64,000 bases of DNA, taken from Planctomycetota bacterium. Lineage in GTDB: Bacteria; Planctomycetota; Phycisphaerae; Phycisphaerales; UBA1924. Position 1 is the first letter of the stretch; each line of letters starts with the position of its first letter. The notes under the pieces are model-generated. The model was not told the origin of the DNA and ran no database searches. It saw nothing but the letters and a program-made list of their open reading frames with translations. Positions 33,835 to 41,873 of the stretch are shown piece by piece. The translations under genes were made by a program, and so were the position numbers. The DNA lies in NCBI GenBank assembly GCA_030950285.1, contig JAUZRR010000009.1, positions 62,001 through 126,000 on the forward strand. The letters are read 5' to 3'.

Positions 33835-36356
33835 CAGCCCGTCTCTCCCGATCGGCGAACAACACCCGTGCCGTCCTCGCCCTCGATCAACGGAATAATC
33901 AGCGGCTCGTCAACCTCCCCCGGCTCAATCGGCACGATGTCGTCGTCCTGCCCCCAGGTGGGCGCGGTCAGCAGCTCGATCACCGTCGGCTCAAAGTCAG
34001 GGAGGTTCGGATCGAGCCCGGCAAACTCCTGCGGCCCGCGCGTCAACAAACGCAGGTCCGCGAAGTTCCGATCGTTCAGAATCCGAGGCGTAATAAAGAT
34101 ATACAAAACCTGCTCGCTTGTGATCTTGCTGGTGTCGCGGAACAGCAACCCCAACAGCGGAATATCACCCAGAATCGGCACCTTGATCACCGTGTTGCGG
34201 GTGTCGTTCACTTTGATGCCGCCGACGACGATCGTCGCGTCGGTCGGGATCGTCACCGACTCAGAGCGCACGTTCCGCGTGGTCTTGGGAGGGGGCACGC
34301 CGTTGGCGCTGTTGCCGGTAAAGTTCGAGAGCTCGATCTCGTACTCCAGACGGAGATACCCCGCCTCGGAGATGCTGGGCGTCACGGTGAGCTTCGTGCC
34401 CGCCGACTCATAGCCTGAGAAACTCGTCTGGTCGGAGTTGGTCCCGAAGGTGGTCGAGGTGGTCGGCTGCTCCTCGATGCTCTCGATCGCTGCCTCTTCG
34501 TTGTCATTTACCAGCAGCTGCGGCGAGGACAGAATCCTCGCGTCGGTGTTGGTCTGCACCGCGTCAAGAATCAAAGGCACGTACTGGCTCTTGATAAGCG
34601 ACGCGCTGTAGCCCCCGAGCCCGGGAAGCGGGAGCTTCGGGTCGCCGTAGACCCCGCCCTCCGCGATCGAACCGAGCCCGAACGCGGTCTGGGTCGAGAA
34701 CTGCCCGACGCTGATCTGCCCTTCGACCGCGAGCCGAAAGTCTTTGGTATCACTCACCGCGAGGATGTTGACATCGAGATAGACCTGAGGCCTTCGCACA
34801 TCGAGCTCGCTGATGATCCGGGCGAACTGGCGTTGCAGGTTTTCCGGCGCCTTGACGATGACGACGTTGGTCGGCTCGTGGGCGGTCACAAACGAGTTCT
34901 CGGCGTTGCCGACGAATGCGTTTTCTGAGGCGGAATCCAGGTCCTGAAAGAACTGCTGGAACCCGGTGGTCTGGTTCTGGTTGCCGCGAGCCCCAGGCAG
35001 GATCGGGCTGTCACTGCCCGACTGGTTCTGGATGATCGCCTGGAGCAGATCGGCCAGCTCGGTGGCGTCGATATTCTTGACCGCGTACCGCTCGATGACG
35101 ATCTCCATCGATTCAATCTCGAGCGCGTCGATGAGCGCGCCGAGCTGGTCCTGCTGTTCGGTGGTGCCGTAGTAGAGGATCGTCCCCCGCACCCGATCGA
35201 CCATCATCACCGACCCGCCGCCGAGGGTGCTCTGTGGCTGCTGTTGCTGCTGTTGGAACCCGCGAAAGTTGGGGAACTGCTGCTGGTTCTGGTCGGTGTC
35301 TTCGAGGCGGATGACCTCACCCAGGCCGCGCTTGCTGGCGATATCGGCGATCATCGCCGCGTTGGCGCCGGCTTTGTATTCCTTGGGAGTCAGCGTGGTC
35401 GGCACATCAATGAGCGCGACGAGTGCACGCACCTGCACGATCTCGTCCTCGGTGCCCCGGTGCAGCAGCGCGTTGCCCGAAGGGTCAATCGACAGCCGGT
35501 CGGCGAGGTTGTCGATCGACGACGCGGTGCCGGGGGTCTGCCCGCCCTGGTCCTGCCCGGGGATGGCGCTCCGCAACGTCGAGCCCTGCCCGACCAGCGT
35601 GATAACTCGCTCGCGGGCGGCCTGGGCGGCGACATACTTCAGGTCGATCCGCGTGAACGCCGCCCGGCGGTACTCGACGAGCAGCTTGCCGATGAGCTCT
35701 TCGAGTGCACGAACCCTGCGGGGGGTGTCGGTCACGACGATGATGCCCAGGTCGTCGACGTAGGCGATGCGGTTGCCGCTCTGCCCGCCGGCGACCGAGC
35801 TGGGATCGAGCACCGCCTTGAGCGACGAGGGCTTGATGTTGGGCGTGGGAATGATCTTGGTCGTCGCAAACTCGCCGTCGAAGTTCTGTACCACCTCGGC
35901 CGAGGGCTGGATGATGTAAAACCCGACCGGGTCGCGCGTCAGCGAATAGTTGTACTGCGAGAGCAACGCCTCGAGCAGCTCGAGGAGCCGACTCCGCGGG
36001 ATGCTCTGCCGAGCGTTGAACATCACCTGCCCGGTCACCGTTCCCTTGGTCGAAACATTGATGTCCAGCTCGGTCGCAATGAAATCAACCAGCGTCATCA
36101 ACTCGAGCGGCTCGGTGAACGCACTGAACTCGACCATGTCGTCGGTGGGGTCGTCGGTGGGGTCGGCGGCGGGGTCGGCGGCGGGGTCGGCGGCGGGCTG
36201 GGCGGCGGGCTGGGCGGTTTCGGCTGCGTCGGCACCATCGGCGTCCTGGGCGAACACAGGCCCGGAGGCCGCGAGCCCGGCGACGAGCACCACAAGCCCC
36301 GCAGCACGGCAGAAGCAAAGAGAACCATCGGGCGAGCGGTACATCATGCGATTCAC
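33834..36356 (-). CDS. gspD: secretin of type II secretion / type IV pilus system
   Basis: An 840-residue outer-membrane secretin. Signal peptide AAGLVVLVAGLAASGPVFAQ. A low-complexity Ala/Asp/Pro linker follows (repeated PAAD units), then N-domains (LMTLVDFIATELDINVSTKG; IIPTPNIKPSSLKAVLD; VYLDVNILAVSD). The secretin channel domain includes ARILSSPQLLVNDNEEA and the C-terminal signature VGGIKVNDTRNTVIKVPILGDIP, followed by GLLFRDTSKITSEQVLYIFITPRIL. A GTG at 36356 is the best start, with GGAG eight bases upstream; ATG codons at 36347 and 36344 would shorten it by three or four residues. No gspC, gspF or pseudopilin gene is in view, so the operon here is only D-E. Confidence 0.92.
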   Translation of the reverse strand: MNRMMYRSPDGSLCFCRAAGLVVLVAGLAASGPVFAQDADGADAAETAQPAAQPAADPAADPAADPTDDPTDDMVEFSAFTEPLELMTLVDFIATELDINVSTKGTVTGQVMFNARQSIPRSRLLELLEALLSQYNYSLTRDPVGFYIIQPSAEVVQNFDGEFATTKIIPTPNIKPSSLKAVLDPSSVAGGQSGNRIAYVDDLGIIVVTDTPRRVRALEELIGKLLVEYRRAAFTRIDLKYVAAQAARERVITLVGQGSTLRSAIPGQDQGGQTPGTASSIDNLADRLSIDPSGNALLHRGTEDEIVQVRALVALIDVPTTLTPKEYKAGANAAMIADIASKRGLGEVIRLEDTDQNQQQFPNFRGFQQQQQQPQSTLGGGSVMMVDRVRGTILYYGTTEQQDQLGALIDALEIESMEIVIERYAVKNIDATELADLLQAIIQNQSGSDSPILPGARGNQNQTTGFQQFFQDLDSASENAFVGNAENSFVTAHEPTNVVIVKAPENLQRQFARIISELDVRRPQVYLDVNILAVSDTKDFRLAVEGQISVGQFSTQTAFGLGSIAEGGVYGDPKLPLPGLGGYSASLIKSQYVPLILDAVQTNTDARILSSPQLLVNDNEEAAIESIEEQPTTSTTFGTNSDQTSFSGYESAGTKLTVTPSISEAGYLRLEYEIELSNFTGNSANGVPPPKTTRNVRSESVTIPTDATIVVGGIKVNDTRNTVIKVPILGDIPLLGLLFRDTSKITSEQVLYIFITPRILNDRNFADLRLLTRGPQEFAGLDPNLPDFEPTVIELLTAPTWGQDDDIVPIEPGEVDEPLIIPLIEGEDGTGVVRRSGETG

Positions 36357-36743
36357 TAGGGTCACTCCTGGGCCTTGCTCCACACGCTGCGCGTGGGGAA
36401 AGGCGGGTCTGGTCTCAGGTTATACCGACAGCCGCCACCGCACCACACGGGGGCGAGCCCCACGGGAACGGATACTGGTCCTGGCACTCGGCCGGACGGT
36501 TCGGGACTTTCCTTGCCCGCTCGATCAGCAGCAGTTGCCCACGCGGGCGATCTTCTGCAACAGCATCGTGCGCGTGCATGAGGGTGTACCAAGCCTCCGG
36601 GGGACGAGTTGCACCAACACCATCGGCTCACCGGGGCTGCGCAGTACCGATTACGCCGATAACGCACCCGCCCGGCACAATCTTGCCCCCGGTGCCGTGA
36701 AGTTCTCTGTGGCAAACCGGGGCCGATGTGGTAGGATCATGGG
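36357..36743. other. intergenic region between gspD and a forward gene
   Basis: This 387-base divergent interval should hold promoters for gspD and for the gene at 36744. I see no credible coding sequence, repeat or hairpin with a T-run in it. Confidence 0.4.
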
Positions 36744-37340
36744 ATGAGCAACCGGGGAGCCAGCGTACACGCGGTGGTCTGGCAGCAGCCCGATGGGCAG
36801 CCGTCGCGGGCTCTTGCTGACGCCCTGGACCGCCAGGGGATCAAGAGCGAAGCGGCTGGCAACCCGTTCGAGGCGTTCGCAAAGCTCCTCGCCGCTCGCA
36901 GCCGGGGCGTGAAAGGCCGGGTCCTGGTGCTGGTCGAGCCGGGCGCACTGCCCGATCAGGAGAGCCTGAGGCGTGCGGTCGAGCGATTCGACCCCGACGC
37001 CCGGTGCTGGGCGTACGAGGCTGCCAAAAACCCCAAACTCACGCCGCTGCCCCACCCGCTGCCACCCGCAGAAGAAACCCCCGAGGTTGTCGTGCGACCT
37101 CTGCACACAGATGATAGGCATATGGACGGGTCGATGCCGCGTGCTGTACGCAGCGGGTCCACCGGCCGCCCGAATCTGAAGCTGACGGGGAAGGCTGCCG
37201 AGGCTCCGGGGGAAACATCAGGAGAGGTAAAATCGACAACCGTCGAGGACACGGGGGACGGGCACGACCAGCCCGAATCGCCTCGATCGGTGCTGACCAC
37301 AGAAGAGTTGGAGATGCTGCTGGCCGATGACCAGTTATGA
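36744..37340 (+). CDS. hypothetical protein with receiver-like N-terminus
   Basis: A 198-residue cytoplasmic protein. Residues 7-92 alternate strand and helix (VHAVVWQQPDG, SRALADALDRQGI, RVLVLVEPGALPD, ARCWAYEAA) in the order of a response-regulator receiver, but without the acidic pocket or phospho-acceptor pattern. Residues 93-180 are Pro/Thr/Ser-rich linker. It ends in a short acidic helix (LTTEELEMLLADDQL), of the kind that docks onto partners. It starts 88 bases before the GGDEF gene, whose own N-terminus has a similar degenerate receiver look, so the pair may share a task. No family assigned. Confidence 0.65.
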   Translation: MSNRGASVHAVVWQQPDGQPSRALADALDRQGIKSEAAGNPFEAFAKLLAARSRGVKGRVLVLVEPGALPDQESLRRAVERFDPDARCWAYEAAKNPKLTPLPHPLPPAEETPEVVVRPLHTDDRHMDGSMPRAVRSGSTGRPNLKLTGKAAEAPGETSGEVKSTTVEDTGDGHDQPESPRSVLTTEELEMLLADDQL

Positions 37341-37428
37341 GAACCGACGAAAATCCGGGCTCAAGACACGACCAAGACCGGCACCCGACGAACCCCAGAG
37401 TGCCTGAGCGGAGTACAGAATCACGCCT

Positions 37429-38796
37429 ATGGGCAACACGCCGAGCCAACACAACGACCTCCGGGTGATCCTGGTCGGCCCGACCGGGCTGGACCCCGGG
37501 CTGCGCGCAGACCCCGCGATGGAACTGATCCGCGCCCGGACAGCGATGGACGCGATCGGCGAGCTTGCCGATCCGATCGACCCCGCCCAGCCCAGCCGGG
37601 CGGTGGTGATCGTGGACCCACGGGTCGAGCCCACTGCCGACGGCCCAGACCAGAGCACCAGCGATCTGGCCGAGTTTCTCGCTGGGCTTCGGCGGGTTGA
37701 TCCCGATGTCCGCGTGCTTCGGCTTGCCCGCAACGGGGACACGTTGCCCTCGGGCTACGACGGGCAGGTCGGGCCGACGACCGACGCCGCGATGCTGCGT
37801 TGCTTTCTCGCCGAGAGCGCTCGGCCTGCACCCGTCAACGACACCGCGCGAGTCCCACCGGCTGACACACCTGCCCCTTCCCTCGCCCCTCCCCCGGCCG
37901 AAACGATCGAGCCCAAGCCGGTGCTTCAGGTGCCGACGGCAAAAGCCTCGTTCCGTTCGGGCAGTGAACTGGAACTGCTCCGAATGCTGCACACCGGGCA
38001 GCCGGTGCTCGCGGCGGCGTTGCGGGCGTTGCGCGCGCAGCCGGGCTTCGAGAACGTGGTCTATGCCGAGGATTCGGCATGTGCAACCGACTCGGCAGCC
38101 CATTCGGCTGCGCCCGTTCTTTCGGGCGGCGCGGTGGTCGGTTCGCTGTGCAGCACGACCCTCGCCCCGGCGTCGCTCGCGCCCGCAGCCGAGTGGCTGG
38201 GCGCGTGGCTGGAACTCGAACACCAGCAGCAGCACCTCCGCGAGCTGGCGTTCCGCGACCCGCTCACCGGCGCATGGAATCGACGGTTCTTCGACGACTT
38301 CCTCCCCACCGCGATCGCCGAGGCAAGGCAGCACCGCCGGGCGCTCACGCTGATGGTCTTTGATATCGACGATTTCAAGCGGTTCAACGATCAGCACGGG
38401 CACGCGGCGGGGGACGAAATCCTCGCGGAGTGTGTGCGGCTGCTCGACACCGCGGTGCGCCCCACCGACAAGGTTTGCCGCATCGGGGGCGATGAGTTCG
38501 CGGTCATTTTCTACGAGCCCCAAGGGCCGCGGCAATCCGACAGCCACCACCCGACGAGCGTGTTCGATATCGCTGAGCGGTTCCGTTCGCTCGTGCGCGA
38601 AGCGCGGTTCCACAAACTCGCGGATGATGCGCCGGGGCATCTCACGATCTCGGGCGGGCTGGCGACGTTCCCCTGGGACGGCGATTCGGCCGAGTCTTTG
38701 CTCGAGCGGGCCGACCAGCTCGCGCTCGAAGGCAAACGGCAAGGCAAGAACGTGATCGCGCTGGGGCCGGGGTGCCGAAGGCTCGGCGAGGGGTGA
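37429..38796 (+). CDS. GGDEF-domain diguanylate cyclase
   Basis: A 455-residue soluble protein. Residues 9-130 resemble a degenerate receiver domain (DLRVILVGPTGLDP, AVVIVDPRVEP). A Pro-rich linker follows (130-165), then a GAF-like region (about 175-270). The GGDEF domain spans about 280-445: RDPLTGAWNRRFF, VFDIDDFKRFND and the active-site loop RIGGDEFAV (about 350-358), with the standard ending EGKRQGKNVI. All catalytic residues for cyclic di-GMP synthesis are present. It may set c-di-GMP levels for surface or secretion functions near gspDE, which is inference from position. Confidence 0.9.
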   Translation: MGNTPSQHNDLRVILVGPTGLDPGLRADPAMELIRARTAMDAIGELADPIDPAQPSRAVVIVDPRVEPTADGPDQSTSDLAEFLAGLRRVDPDVRVLRLARNGDTLPSGYDGQVGPTTDAAMLRCFLAESARPAPVNDTARVPPADTPAPSLAPPPAETIEPKPVLQVPTAKASFRSGSELELLRMLHTGQPVLAAALRALRAQPGFENVVYAEDSACATDSAAHSAAPVLSGGAVVGSLCSTTLAPASLAPAAEWLGAWLELEHQQQHLRELAFRDPLTGAWNRRFFDDFLPTAIAEARQHRRALTLMVFDIDDFKRFNDQHGHAAGDEILAECVRLLDTAVRPTDKVCRIGGDEFAVIFYEPQGPRQSDSHHPTSVFDIAERFRSLVREARFHKLADDAPGHLTISGGLATFPWDGDSAESLLERADQLALEGKRQGKNVIALGPGCRRLGEG

Positions 38797-38825
38797 TACA
38801 ACGCTTGCGTGTTGAGCGGTTCGCG

Positions 38826-38918
38826 GCCCCCTCGCTTGCGCGAGGGGCTCTACAAACATCGTTGCGCTTGCGCGAGGGGCTCTACTTCGCGTAAGTCTTT
38901 GCCCCTACGCTTGCGGGC
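38826..38918. repeat. two-hairpin palindromic repeat, copy R7 (degenerate)
   Basis: The intact left hairpin CCCCTCGCTTGCGCGAGGGG is followed by GCTCTAC. A second half-copy in direct orientation (GCTTGCGCGAGGGGCTCTAC, 38866-38885) comes next, then a decayed fragment CCCCTACGCTTGCGGGCG ending just before the HAD start. This copy has lost the usual inverted right arm. It lies between two forward genes. Confidence 0.8.
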
Positions 38919-38919
38919 G

Positions 38920-39813
38920 ATGACACGACGCTACGACATGCTCGCGCTCGATCTGGACGGCACCGTGCTCGACCGCTCCAGCAAGGTGCGGCCGGCGGTT
39001 GCTGCCGCGATCGAACAGGCGCGGCAGGCGGGGATGCTGGTGGTCGTCTGCACCGGGCGCGGGCTTGCAGAGTCGCGCGACGCGATCGACGCGATCGGGC
39101 AGGTCGAGCCGGTCATCGTCGCGGGAGGGTCGATCATCGCCGACCCGCAGACCAGCAAGACCATCCACCGCTTCTCGATGCACCCGACACTCACCGCACG
39201 ACTCACCAACACCCTGCTCGAAAGTGGGCACCCGGTGCTGGTGCTCAAAGACCCCGACGCGGCGGGGTACGACTATCTCGTCATCACCGGGAAACGCAAG
39301 CTCACGCTCGACCCGGTGACGCAGTGGTGGTTCGAGGAAATGGCGGTCAGCATCCGTCTCGCCGCCGACGTCACCTTCGACCCCCACCCCGAGCACACGG
39401 TGCGGGTGGGCGTCTGCGCCCCGGCGGCCGAGCTTGCCGCGCTGGAACAGCACGTCCTGGGCGAGTTTGACGACACGGTTACGGTTCACAACTTTCCTGC
39501 GGTCGTTGCGCCCGACGACGCGACGCACTGGGCGGGCGGCGCGGTGGCGCACATCCTCGAGTGCTTTGACGCAAGGGCTGATAAATGGAACGCGGTGCGG
39601 CACATCGCCGATGCGCGCGGCATCGCGCCCGAGCGCATCGTCGCGGTCGGCGACCAGATCAACGACGTCTCGATGATCGCGGGCGCCGGGCTTGGGGTCG
39701 CGATGGGCAACGCGGTGGACGCGGTGCGCGCGGTCGCCGACCAGCACACCGCCAGCAACGAGGACGAGGGCGTGGCGCGGGCGATCGGGATGGTGCTGGG
39801 CGGGGAGTGGTGA
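38920..39813 (+). CDS. Cof-type HAD phosphatase
   Basis: A 297-residue cytoplasmic HAD-superfamily hydrolase with a C2 cap. The nucleophile motif is ALDLDGTVLDR at residues 8-18, motif II VVCTGRGLAE, Lys in ADKWNAVRHIADARG, and motif IV AVGDQINDVSMIAGAGLGVAMGNA. This is the Cof/YidA layout; substrates are sugar phosphates or similar. The ATG at 38920 gives a standard HAD start. Its 5' side abuts the degenerate repeat, so its promoter lies within or before that repeat. Confidence 0.92.
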   Translation: MTRRYDMLALDLDGTVLDRSSKVRPAVAAAIEQARQAGMLVVVCTGRGLAESRDAIDAIGQVEPVIVAGGSIIADPQTSKTIHRFSMHPTLTARLTNTLLESGHPVLVLKDPDAAGYDYLVITGKRKLTLDPVTQWWFEEMAVSIRLAADVTFDPHPEHTVRVGVCAPAAELAALEQHVLGEFDDTVTVHNFPAVVAPDDATHWAGGAVAHILECFDARADKWNAVRHIADARGIAPERIVAVGDQINDVSMIAGAGLGVAMGNAVDAVRAVADQHTASNEDEGVARAIGMVLGGEW

Positions 39814-40010
39814 AGAGAAGGATGAAGGCGGAAGGATGAAGGATGAAGGATGAAGAGTGAAGGAGATAGGCCGGAGGATCGACTCACCGATATCCTCGAC
39901 CAGGCCCAGCAACTCACCGCAATCCTTGTAACATGCGTGAAGAACGCCAAAGCAACCCGCAACTCCCGCTAACCCCCTCCTTCATCCTTCGTCCTTCATC
40001 CTTTCAAACC
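39814..40010. repeat. small element with terminal GGATGAAG/CTTCATCC inverted repeats
   Basis: The left side holds short direct repeats of GAAGGATGAAGGATGAAG type (39818-39865); the right side holds the complementary CTTCATCCTTCGTCCTTCATCC (39979-40001 region). The two flanks are inverted relative to each other and enclose the short reading frame at 39850-39972. The layout suggests a small mobile or recombination-derived unit. Confidence 0.6.
39850..39972 (+). pseudogene. possible C-terminal remnant of a four-helix-bundle (S23/IVP-like) gene
   Basis: A 40-codon frame (MKSEGDRPEDRLTDILDQA... ending AKATRNSR). Its amphipathic tail QQLTAILVTCVKNAKATRN resembles the last helix of the four-helix-bundle family related to the S23 intervening-sequence protein, in which the end reads roughly C..L..IL..SI.TA..N. 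The earlier helices are missing, so this would be a truncated copy. It is enclosed by inverted GGATGAAG repeats. A short chance reading frame is the alternative. Confidence 0.4.
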
Positions 40011-40835
40011 ATGCCTCAGACACTCGCCGAGATCAAAGCCTTGCTGGACGCGCGCGGGCTTAGCCCGCGCAAGCGGTTCGGGCAGAACTTTCTGATCGAT
40101 CACAACCTTGTACGCAAGCTTGTGGACGAGTCTGGTGTCGCGGCGGGCGACTTGGTGCTCGAGGTCGGGCCGGGGACCGGGACGCTCACCGAGGAGCTGC
40201 TCGAACGCGGGTGCGAGGTGGTCGCGTGCGAGCTTGACCGGGGGCTCGCCGAGTTGTTGCGAGAACGGCTGGGCCACCATGCGGGTTTTTCGCTGATCGA
40301 AGGAGACTGCCTGGCGCACAAACGTGAGGTGTCGGCCGAGATTGTCGGGGCGCTCGGGGGGGACAGAGCGAGGCGGTTCACGCTGGTTGCGAATCTGCCC
40401 TATGGAGCCGCGACGCCGTTGATGCTGGCGCTCCTGACCGCCCACCCGGCGTGCTGCGGGATGTACGTCACGATCCAGAAAGAGGTCGGCCAGCGACTCG
40501 CCGCACGGGCGGGGCAGAGCGCTTACGGCGGGATCAGCGTGGTGGCGCAGACGCTGGCGACGGTGCGCATCATCGCCAAGCTGCCGCCCGAGTGTTTCTG
40601 GCCGCGGCCTGAGATCACCAGCGTGATGGTCGCGGTCGAACACCGCGACGACCACGGGATCAGCGACCCTGCCGCGTTCGGCGGGTTCTGTCAGCGGGTG
40701 TTCGCGCAAAGACGGAAGCAGCTCGGCAGCGTGCTGGGGCGGGCTCTCGCGTGGCCCGAAGGGATCGAGCCGCGGATGCGGGCCGAGGGGTTGACGCCAG
40801 AACAGATCGTGGCGTTGTGGCGTGCGGTTGGGTGA
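40011..40835 (+). CDS. rsmA: 16S rRNA dimethyladenosine transferase
   Basis: A 274-residue methyltransferase (KsgA) that dimethylates two adenines in the 3' loop of 16S rRNA. It begins PRKRFGQNFLIDHNLV; the SAM-binding motif is LEVGPGTGTLTEELL, followed by ACELDRGL, and the target-base motif is ANLPYGAATP. The C-terminal helical domain has FAQRRKQL and ends LTPEQIVALWRAV. The length fits the family. The ATG at 40011 follows the CTTCATCC repeat directly; there is no Shine-Dalgarno. Confidence 0.94.
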   Translation: MPQTLAEIKALLDARGLSPRKRFGQNFLIDHNLVRKLVDESGVAAGDLVLEVGPGTGTLTEELLERGCEVVACELDRGLAELLRERLGHHAGFSLIEGDCLAHKREVSAEIVGALGGDRARRFTLVANLPYGAATPLMLALLTAHPACCGMYVTIQKEVGQRLAARAGQSAYGGISVVAQTLATVRIIAKLPPECFWPRPEITSVMVAVEHRDDHGISDPAAFGGFCQRVFAQRRKQLGSVLGRALAWPEGIEPRMRAEGLTPEQIVALWRAVG

Positions 40836-40841
40836 GCGGGT

Positions 40842-41873
40842 TCACGCGGCGGCTTCGCGGCGTTGCCTCCAGAGGTCGATCGCGACGGCGATGATGATGA
40901 TGTGGCCGACGATCATCTCCTGCACAAAGCTCGGCCACCCCAGCCTGACGCAGCGGTTTTTCATGTACGCCATCATGAACGCGCCGACGAGCGCGCCCAG
41001 GACCGAGCCCCGCCCGCCGCTGAGTGAGGCGCCGCCGATGACGACCGCGGCGATGACGTCGAGCTCGATCCCGATCGCAACGGTCGGGTCGCCCTGGGTG
41101 AGCCTGGCAAACTGCAACAGGCCGGCGAGCCCGACAAAGAGGCCGGCAGAGACGTAGACCATGATCTTGGTGCGGGCGATGTGGACGCCGGCGTACTTTG
41201 CAGCAAGTTCGTTGGACCCGACCGCGATGGTGTGGCGACCCAGGACAGTGCGGCGGAGCGCAAACGCCGCGACAAGCGCAAGGGCGAGCATGAGCCACAC
41301 GCCCGGTGCGACAACAAGCCACCCCGGCGAAGGAACCGGGCTGACAAAGGCGGCGAGCCAGCCGGGGTCGGCCGAGACGGGCATCCCGCCGGCGATCCAC
41401 TTGGCGACGCCGCGGAAGAGGCCGAGCGTGCCGAGGGTGACGATGAAGGGGGGGAGTCGGAGGATGGTGATGAGCAGCCCGTTGTACATGCCGCAGGCCG
41501 CCCCGACAAGTACGGCTGCGCCGGCCGCCAGCGCGATCGGCCAGCCGTCGCGGACCGCCATCGCGCCGACGACGCTACAAAGCGCGACCGCCGAGCCGAC
41601 GGAAAGGTCGAGCCCGCCCGAGGCGATGACGAGCGTCATGCCGATCGCGGCGGTGCCGACGATGACGGTCTGGATCGCGACCATCCGCAGGTCCATGACG
41701 GTGACCATGCGGGCGAGTTGCGTGGGGTCGGTGGTGTAGCCGAGCTTGTGCCACTGGATGAGGAAGAAGACGAGCCCGACGATGATGAGAGCGAGAAAGG
41801 GACGCAGCAACGCCGCGGCGTGGGTGATAACGCGGGGGGAGCCGGGGCGGGTGTGTGCGGGGGTGTTGCTCAC
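40842..41873 (-). CDS. ribose/xylose-type ABC transporter permease
   Basis: A 343-residue inner-membrane permease of the RbsC/XylH family with eight to ten hydrophobic helices. Key stretches are GMTLVIASGGLDLSVGS, PPFIVTLGTLGLFRGVAKWIAGG, RRTVLGRHTIAVGSNELAAKYAGVH and AAVVIGGASLSGGRGSVLGALVGA, the last being the coupling and signature region. The GTG at 41873 overlaps the stop of the binding-protein gene by four bases (GTGA), showing tight coupling. The required ATPase (RbsA class, two cassettes) is not beside it. Confidence 0.92.
   Translation of the reverse strand: MSNTPAHTRPGSPRVITHAAALLRPFLALIIVGLVFFLIQWHKLGYTTDPTQLARMVTVMDLRMVAIQTVIVGTAAIGMTLVIASGGLDLSVGSAVALCSVVGAMAVRDGWPIALAAGAAVLVGAACGMYNGLLITILRLPPFIVTLGTLGLFRGVAKWIAGGMPVSADPGWLAAFVSPVPSPGWLVVAPGVWLMLALALVAAFALRRTVLGRHTIAVGSNELAAKYAGVHIARTKIMVYVSAGLFVGLAGLLQFARLTQGDPTVAIGIELDVIAAVVIGGASLSGGRGSVLGALVGAFMMAYMKNRCVRLGWPSFVQEMIVGHIIIIAVAIDLWRQRREAAA

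Noticed and set aside
36085-36328. Short reverse frames over the Ala/Asp/Pro repeats of gspD
   Set aside because: They are alternative frames of the GC-rich linker; the secretin frame continues through it with a signal peptide in front.
1675-38918. CRISPR array interpretation of the repeated palindromes
   Set aside because: Copies are kilobases apart, paired as inverted repeats and not regularly spaced with unique spacers. No cas gene is present.
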